From: Anisus vortex
Lineage: Eukaryota; Mollusca; Gastropoda; Planorbidae
Length of the DNA stretch: 64,000 nt
Reading direction: 5' to 3'
Assembly: GCA_949126835.1 (NCBI GenBank)
Contig: OX421500.1
Span: forward strand, 29,863,991-29,927,990
Shown here: positions 61,401 to 64,000 of the stretch, piece after piece
Position numbering within the stretch: the first letter of the stretch is position 1
Layout: each line of letters begins with the position of its first letter
The notes under the pieces: model-generated
The model's database searches: none
What the model was told of the DNA's origin: nothing
What the model saw: only the letters and a program-made list of their open reading frames with translations
Translations under genes and position numbers: made by a program

Positions 61401-63139
61401 CATAGACTATATGAACACTAGCTTGTCTTTATCTTTACTGTTGATGTAGAGGTTTAAAAGATCTTTCAAAGTATAGACAAACCCACATGACAATACAATT
61501 GTATTGACTTCTCCAGTATTCTTTACATTAACAAAATAATACATCTTTGGCTTAGTGTTTGCTCTAAAATAAAATTGTTCACTGTGAAGTAAAATGAAAG
61601 TGGCAAACAAGGTTGCCTGAGAATGCAATTTACACTCTAACCCTGCGTAGTAATATAATTATGTATGTTCATTCAAGAAGCCATGTTGCAGGGCTGAGGA
61701 GTCGGAGGAAATTTTTGGGTACCTGGAGTCAAAAGTACAAAAAACTGAGAAGTCGGATTCAGAGGAAATTCTGGTACCTGGAGTCTGAGTTGAATCGTAC
61801 CTGGTAAGGCCAAATCACCAGAACCAACGGGCTTGCCAAAACCATTCTGCAGGGTACCACCAGAGGAGACAGAAAGAGAGGAAGACAAGAAACTATGGGA
61901 GGACAACATCAGGGAATGGACAGGAACAAAACTGTGCAAGGCATTGAGAAAGGAAGAGAGATGGGAGGAATGGAGGAGGCTGGTGTTCATGTCATCTGTG
62001 GCGCCCCAACGGACTATGGGATATGTAGGATGTAGGTAGGAGTCAGAAGTACATAAAACTGAGGAGTTGGGGAATTGGGACATTGATGTACTGACTCCAC
62101 AGCCCTGACACGTTGTACTATTTTTTGGTACTTTCGTTTTTATCCTATGTCTAAGGGTTTAGTAACTAGGTCACAAAAACTTAATAAGGTGCTATTTTTA
62201 GCCTAGTGGCATTTGCAAAGAATAATTTATTTATATGTCATTTTAGATTTTAAGACAGTTGAAAAAAAAAATATTTTCTAGACTTTTATCGACAACTGCA
62301 TAAAACCTAGTCTAGGTATGTTAAAATATTTATTGGAAATCTCCTTATTGATTTTGTTAGTAGTTAATCTTTTAGCTTAAGCAGCCCTTGACAATATTGG
62401 TAATTAAGGAATGATTATCTGCAATTTTGTATTAGGACCAAAAAGCCCTGTATATATTAAATGTACTTACACCAAAAAATAATCCCACTGATCATCATCA
62501 ACATCAATGTAGGAAGCTGCGTCAATGTAGAACTTAATGAAAGACTGCAGTTTACTGTGAAAGTCCCGAAAGCCTGGCTCTTCAATTTTCACATAATAAA
62601 CCTCAAAATGTTTTTCTTCTGAATTTTCTTTAAAAAAAAAGACGAAAAAAAATTAATTTCAAACGGTCGGTCAAATTTTGAGTCTAATGACTTTATTAAA
62701 TGTCATATGTATTTCAAATGTGAAATAAACTAATTCTGCTCTGGCAAAAAGAATTTTTTTTTAAGGAGTCAATCATTTTAAGCTGACATTTAATCTAATT
62801 ATTTTTATAGTGGCTTAAAACAATAAGGTATATTTTGCAATTGAGCATTTCTGCAACACAATTAGGAATTATAAAGGTTTTTTAAAAAAAAGGTAAGGAC
62901 ATTGAAATAATACAAGATGGTCACACTTAAATATACTATACTAAACTATACAAGTGCAAGAAATGAAACATTAAATAAATAAAGACAATAAACTAACTTC
63001 CAGTTAATGTGTATGCATCAACCATTTGTCCAAACGGTTTGAAGTCTGCGTCTTTGGTGAGAGCAGCTCTAAATTCATCCAGGCTTGTCAAATACCCTGA
63101 TGGAAGTTCACTGGACAAGGTCTTCTTAACATCGTCAGG
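46251..63139 (-). CDS. HAT1: Histone acetyltransferase type B catalytic subunit (partial)
   Basis: Seven phase-compatible minus-strand exons (62998-63139, 62471-62627, 58436-58540, 57762-57868, 48839-48990, 47610-47726, 46251-46421) encode 316 residues that follow human HAT1 from about residue 105 to the end. Landmarks in order: DADFKPFGQMVDAYT; ASYIDVDDDQWDYFLVFEKY; GYMTIYNFYAYPSRVRPRI; the acetyl-CoA loop PPFQKMGLCAKM; VLDITVEDPS, whose Glu-Asp pair sits where the catalytic acids of HAT1 are placed; RRMYEILRLKAT; and YRLDVKRRLN. HAT1 acetylates new histone H4 at Lys5 and Lys12 with its RBBP7-type partner before chromatin assembly, in cytosol and nucleus. The last acetyl-CoA motif residue is Cys instead of the usual Gly/Ala. 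N-terminal exons lie beyond 64000. Confidence 0.96.
46979..47221. mobile_element. 243-bp hAT MITE
   Basis: Ends CAGTGCTTTTTTTTGT and ACAAAAAAAGCACTG, flanked by a perfect 8-bp duplication CTTTAAGG (46971-46978 and 47222-47229). Inside the last HAT1 intron. Non-coding. Confidence 0.93.
47326..47400 (+). repeat. hAT-type end fragment
   Basis: AGGGTCGGCAACCTTTTGAT followed by GTGCCAAAG, the same terminal family as 864-941. No right end found. Confidence 0.5.
47610..47726 (-). CDS. HAT1: HAT1 exon
   Basis: Acceptor TTGTTTCAG, donor CCTG|GTAAGC, 39 whole codons. Encodes LQARRMYEILRLKATDQSNK and EHFRAYRLDVKRRLNIPFL. Confidence 0.95.
48181..48385 (+). pseudogene. Non-LTR retrotransposon 3' fragment
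   Basis: The frame begins VAPFMWNSLPQTMRESEAKA, the C-terminal tail of a CR1/L2-type reverse transcriptase. Then GAAGCGCTATATAAATTACC and (ATT)n near 48352-48380 match the 3' end of such elements. Antisense to HAT1, inside its intron. Confidence 0.6.
48392..48855 (-). repeat. 45-51-bp minisatellite including HAT1 splice donor
   Basis: About ten units of (plus strand) AGAATTCTAAAGGCAAGTCT, CTACTCACTCTGTTTAG, TTTCAACT, some with an extra ATTCTA. Read on the gene strand each unit contains AAACTAAACAGAGTGAGTAG or a close variant, a copy of the exon end and 5' splice site of the exon at 48839-48990. The real exon end is the unit at 48839-48855. Confidence 0.92.
48839..48990 (-). CDS. HAT1: HAT1 exon
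   Basis: Acceptor TCTACTAG after an 8.8-kb intron. Encodes VEDPSENFQRVRDFVDARNC, SKLDSFQPRELNKGFSHEMM and HEAQLKLKLNR. The donor AACAGA|GTGAGT is the first unit of the minisatellite at 48392-48855. Confidence 0.93.
49269..49395. repeat. TTAA-flanked MITE-related end
   Basis: TTAA then CCCTTACAGTCTCGGTCGCG, closely related to the left tip of the 73-bp MITEs. The right side near 49385 reads AAGGAAGGG but is not followed directly by TTAA. Confidence 0.55.
49994..50190 (-). repeat. SINE, tail-side part, split by transposon
   Basis: Body and B box (plus strand CCAGGATTTGAACCCAGAACC) of the same SINE family as at 27902, cut at TTAA (50191-50194). The missing tRNA-like head resumes at 57675. Confidence 0.88.
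50195..51150 (+). repeat. Tandem duplicate of the outer element's left end
   Basis: AGGCAGGTTTCACAAAATGG followed by CCACCAAA starts at about 50194 and again at about 50675. The following 450 bases align in order (AAAATG, GTGTTTATAT, AGTATCAGC, GATCCCA-TTCCC). Confidence 0.85.
51930..52119 (+). repeat. First copy of the outer element's right end
   Basis: TTTCCCGATC through CAGCTGATTTTCTAACC and GGCTTTAAAATGATATATAA to CCTTATTGTGAAACCTGC. The second copy is 52330-52438 joined to 57588-57670, i.e. it is split by the inner element. Confidence 0.85.
53316..56104 (-). CDS. Transposase exon 3
   Basis: Acceptor TTTTTTCAG at 56105. Open to the TTATC duplication at 54322-54331, after which the frame continues as TIFYFWNIARKHKFKN to the stop at 53316. 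No other stop interrupts the 2.8 kb, so the copy is young. Confidence 0.85.
53316..56988 (-). CDS. Putative DDE-type transposase, frameshifted
   Basis: Coding exons 56988-56913, 56410-56262 and 56104-53316 join in phase (G|AT, then 0). Ignoring one 5-base tandem duplication (TTATC twice, 54322-54331) they give about 1002 residues. In order: N-terminal MADQHADNAIAVTAKLTLPD; a helical region ending LETWFSQIPKSKPTVYQVRK; a long coiled coil about 255-360; a core with TVHTDGTSRDHNKIVGHQ (Asp about 456), STLSDRASAMKLF (Asp about 533) and HFLHCNAHFLLGL (Cys-x-x-His about 564-567); and a basic Lys-rich tail ending GDVDHLRSLLISHLQGK, possibly SAP-like. Two spaced Asp plus CxxH are general features of RNase H-fold transposases such as hAT, P and Kolobok. 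The third acid cannot be fixed by eye. I do not recognise the family. Confidence 0.8.
56262..56410 (-). CDS. Transposase exon 2
   Basis: Acceptor TTTCATCAG, donor GAACAG|GTAAAC. Encodes DDGEQFTALERTLCASGKGR and TLDVTNKLLIQLYVLKEENN, continuing smoothly into LETWF of exon 3. Confidence 0.85.
56913..56988 (-). CDS. Transposase exon 1
   Basis: The ATG at 56988 is the first in the exon. It encodes 25 residues from MADQHADNAIAV to LPDLKRLI and ends at ATTG|GTAAGT. Confidence 0.8.
57675..57715 (-). repeat. SINE, head part, split by transposon
   Basis: After TTAA (57671-57674) comes GTGCACCCGTCGACGACGCT, then GCCAGTCAGCCATGGC, corresponding to the A-box side of the SINE. It completes the copy begun at 49994. 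Confidence 0.8.
57762..57868 (-). CDS. HAT1: HAT1 exon with acetyl-CoA loop
   Basis: Encodes SQVLVLPPFQKMGLCAKMIQ, then TFYNICYNRPEVLDIT. It carries the pyrophosphate-binding loop. Donor ACAG|GTAGGT. The exon ends 88 bases upstream (in gene direction) of the nested transposon insertion. Confidence 0.95.
57885..58020 (+). repeat. 34-bp minisatellite, four units
   Basis: Units begin at 57885, 57919, 57953 and 57987, each GACAATATTTCTTTTTATCT then ATGAAATATTTACA. One substitution is seen (TTCCTTTT in unit 3). Inside a HAT1 intron. Confidence 0.92.
58436..58540 (-). CDS. HAT1: HAT1 exon
   Basis: Encodes FEKYKEDGVQRFASAGYMTI and YNFYAYPSRVRPRI, start of the GNAT core. Donor ATAAG|GTACTT, phase 2. 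The 3.9-kb intron before it contains the antisense CR1/L2-like element. Confidence 0.95.
58934..59065 (-). repeat. SINE fragment
   Basis: GTGAAGCAGCATTCAAAAAG and CACAATGCCCAGATGCC match the SINE body. The tRNA-like head is missing. Confidence 0.7.
59102..61029 (+). pseudogene. Reverse transcriptase ORF of the CR1/L2-like element
   Basis: Domains in order: a pre-RT region; KNYRPVSNISFLSKITE; FAYRPGHSTETALVRV; the first catalytic block LLDLS, a break, then AFDTIDHQILLDRL; LGVPQGSVLGPVLFILYTKP; the second catalytic block SFADDNQIS (N where T is usual); thumb and C-terminal tail with CRLIFKAKKHDHIQP, LHWLPISSRIKYK and FHAPTFWNQLPFHI, ending FRSAYDL. Two lesions are visible: an in-frame TAG at 59417-59419 and a one-base deletion at about 59913, where the stop appears just before AFDT. 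From 59914 to 61029 the frame is intact. The few lesions suggest recent insertion. Confidence 0.9.
59102..61360 (+). mobile_element. 5'-truncated CR1/L2-like non-LTR retrotransposon
   Basis: Lacks the endonuclease and any 5' region. Its 3' end reads GTAAAGCGCTTAGAGC, GCGCTATATAAAAATGCC and (AAT)n at 61345-61362, as in CR1/L2-type elements. It carries a nearly complete reverse transcriptase and lies antisense in a HAT1 intron, next to a SINE fragment. Confidence 0.9.
61689..62107. mobile_element. hAT MITE with nested non-LTR fragment
   Basis: The left end CAGGGCTGAGGAGTCGGAG and right end CGACTCC-like sequence finishing ACAGCCCTG match a hAT terminal family. Flanks CCATGTTG (61681-61688) and ACACGTTG (62108-62115) agree at 6 of 8 bases. 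The GGAGTCGGA motif is repeated inside the left part. Confidence 0.65.
61805..62040 (+). pseudogene. Non-LTR retrotransposon 3' ORF fragment
   Basis: Frames give TRTNGLAKTILQGTT and then LWEDNIREWTGTKLCKALRK, followed by SSVAPQRTMGY. Same tail as 7940-8335 but reaching further 3'. One frameshift. Sits inside the hAT MITE 61689-62107. Confidence 0.7.
62471..62627 (-). CDS. HAT1: HAT1 exon
   Basis: Acceptor TTTTAAAG after a T tract. Encodes KNSEEKHFEVYYVKIEEPGF, then KLQSFIKFYIDAASYIDVDD and QWDYFL. Of two possible donors only TTGGT|GTAAGT keeps the frame (giving FLVFEKY). Confidence 0.92.
62998..63139 (-). CDS. HAT1: HAT1 exon (first in window)
   Basis: Acceptor ATCTAG, donor GGAA|GTTAGT, phase 0 to 1. 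Encodes PDDVKKTLSSELPSGYLTSL and on to DADFKPFGQMVDAYTLTG, matching the human region around DVEGKIR and DFKPFG. Confidence 0.92.
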
Positions 63140-64000
63140 CTAGATTAAATGGATTATGATAAATGATATGTGTGAAAGGCATTTAACTGCAGAAACCTGT
63201 GGTCAAGGGGTAAATTAACCATGACCCAATATCTTACATTCGAATGTAATCAATAAATGTAAGAAAACCACAACAACACTGAAACTTATTGACTGTTGAA
63301 TGCATTCAAAATATCATAGTCCAGGTTACTGAAGCTATAGAGCATTGGCTAGTGAATATATGACCAATTATTTCTTTTTAAATGAAGAACATTTCTCTGA
63401 GGGTCTCCACATGGTTAAAAGTGGAAAAAAAGAAAGGTTTCAGGTGGCTTTTCCAAGAACGGAAAGTAAGCCTGGTAACGGTCCCCATTCCCTTTTAATA
63501 TGTCTTTATCCATGTAAGTTGAAGTAACAAAATACAATCCATAGAGGCTTTCACGACGCATTTGTTATTTCACTCTTAAACCATATTTCTGTAAAAGGAA
63601 ATAGGAGATCAAATATCAATGCTAAGCAAGCAGTTCCATAGACAGGAGATCCTAGGGAGTACATGATAAAGTGGCAGGAAATTGTGTTAGTTAAAAGCAT
63701 TGGACAGAAATATATTTCTATGTGTTTATATTATAAACCAAAACTCACAACAGGTTGATGGGAATGGCAATTATGTCAATTTTTTTAACAAAAGTTATAT
63801 TAAAATAACAAAGATATGTTGCTGGAATATATTCAGTATATACTCCTGTATAAGACACACTTTTTTTTTTACAGAAAATTTTGAAAAAAAAGTAGGGGTG
63901 CGACTTATACACCCGACACTGTTTTTGAAAAGTTCAAAAAACATCACTACTCCGTCATAAAGTTTCTTACATAACCCGTATAGCTGACTGTAGTGATGTA
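63140..64000. other. HAT1 intron, right edge of window
   Basis: No HAT1 N-terminal exon was found here. At 63838-63925, TATACTCCTGTATAAGACAC and, inverted, GGTGCGACTTATACACCCG look like part of a short transposon with inverted motifs. Confidence 0.45.

Overview
This is animal nuclear DNA, AT-rich and intron-rich, with coding exons separated by kilobases of mobile elements. It most likely comes from a gastropod mollusc of the sea-hare/sea-slug type. That guess rests on intron density, the mix of hAT, TTAA-target and CR1/L2-like elements with tRNA-derived SINEs, and dozens of copies of the palindrome TAGGCCTA. No species marker was recognised, so the assignment is an inference.

Three host genes can be assembled by splice-phase matching. 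(1) A HIG1-domain mitochondrial protein (HIGD1-like, + strand, coding exons 16341-16425 and 19025-19236, 98 aa). (2) A small EF-hand calcium-binding protein (+ strand, coding exons 25347-25363, 37603-37687, 38607-38725 and 39096-39336, 153 aa), whose start codon lies 12 kb upstream of the rest. (3) HAT1, the type B histone acetyltransferase (- strand, seven exons between 63139 and 46251, 316 C-terminal residues; the N-terminal exons lie beyond the right edge).

Region by region: 1-0.86 kb holds nothing recognisable. From 0.86 to 11.66 kb there is a nest of DNA transposons (hAT and Harbinger-like ends) with hAT transposase and non-LTR reverse transcriptase relics. 11.7-16.3 kb is non-coding with a 255-bp duplication and a 15-bp minisatellite. 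16.3-19.2 kb is the HIGD1 gene. 24-39.3 kb is the EF-hand gene, whose large first intron holds SINEs, MITEs, a perfect foldback and a hAT relic. 42.5-45.2 kb is an almost perfectly homogeneous 48-bp satellite (56 full units). 46.2-64 kb is HAT1, whose introns hold a minisatellite made from its own 5' splice site, a three-level nested insertion (50.0-57.7 kb) and a 5'-truncated CR1/L2-like retrotransposon.

The most novel content is that three-level nest. A SINE was split at TTAA by a 7.5-kb element with GGCAGGTTTCACAA termini. That element was in turn entered by a 5.1-kb element with 17-bp TTAGGTACCACAAACTG termini and a 5-bp TATAA duplication. The inner element carries a three-exon gene for a roughly 1000-residue protein with a coiled coil, a DDE-like core and a Cys-x-x-His motif, broken only by a tandem 5-bp duplication. 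I cannot place this protein in a named transposase superfamily. Apart from this nesting I see no functional linkage between the three host genes.
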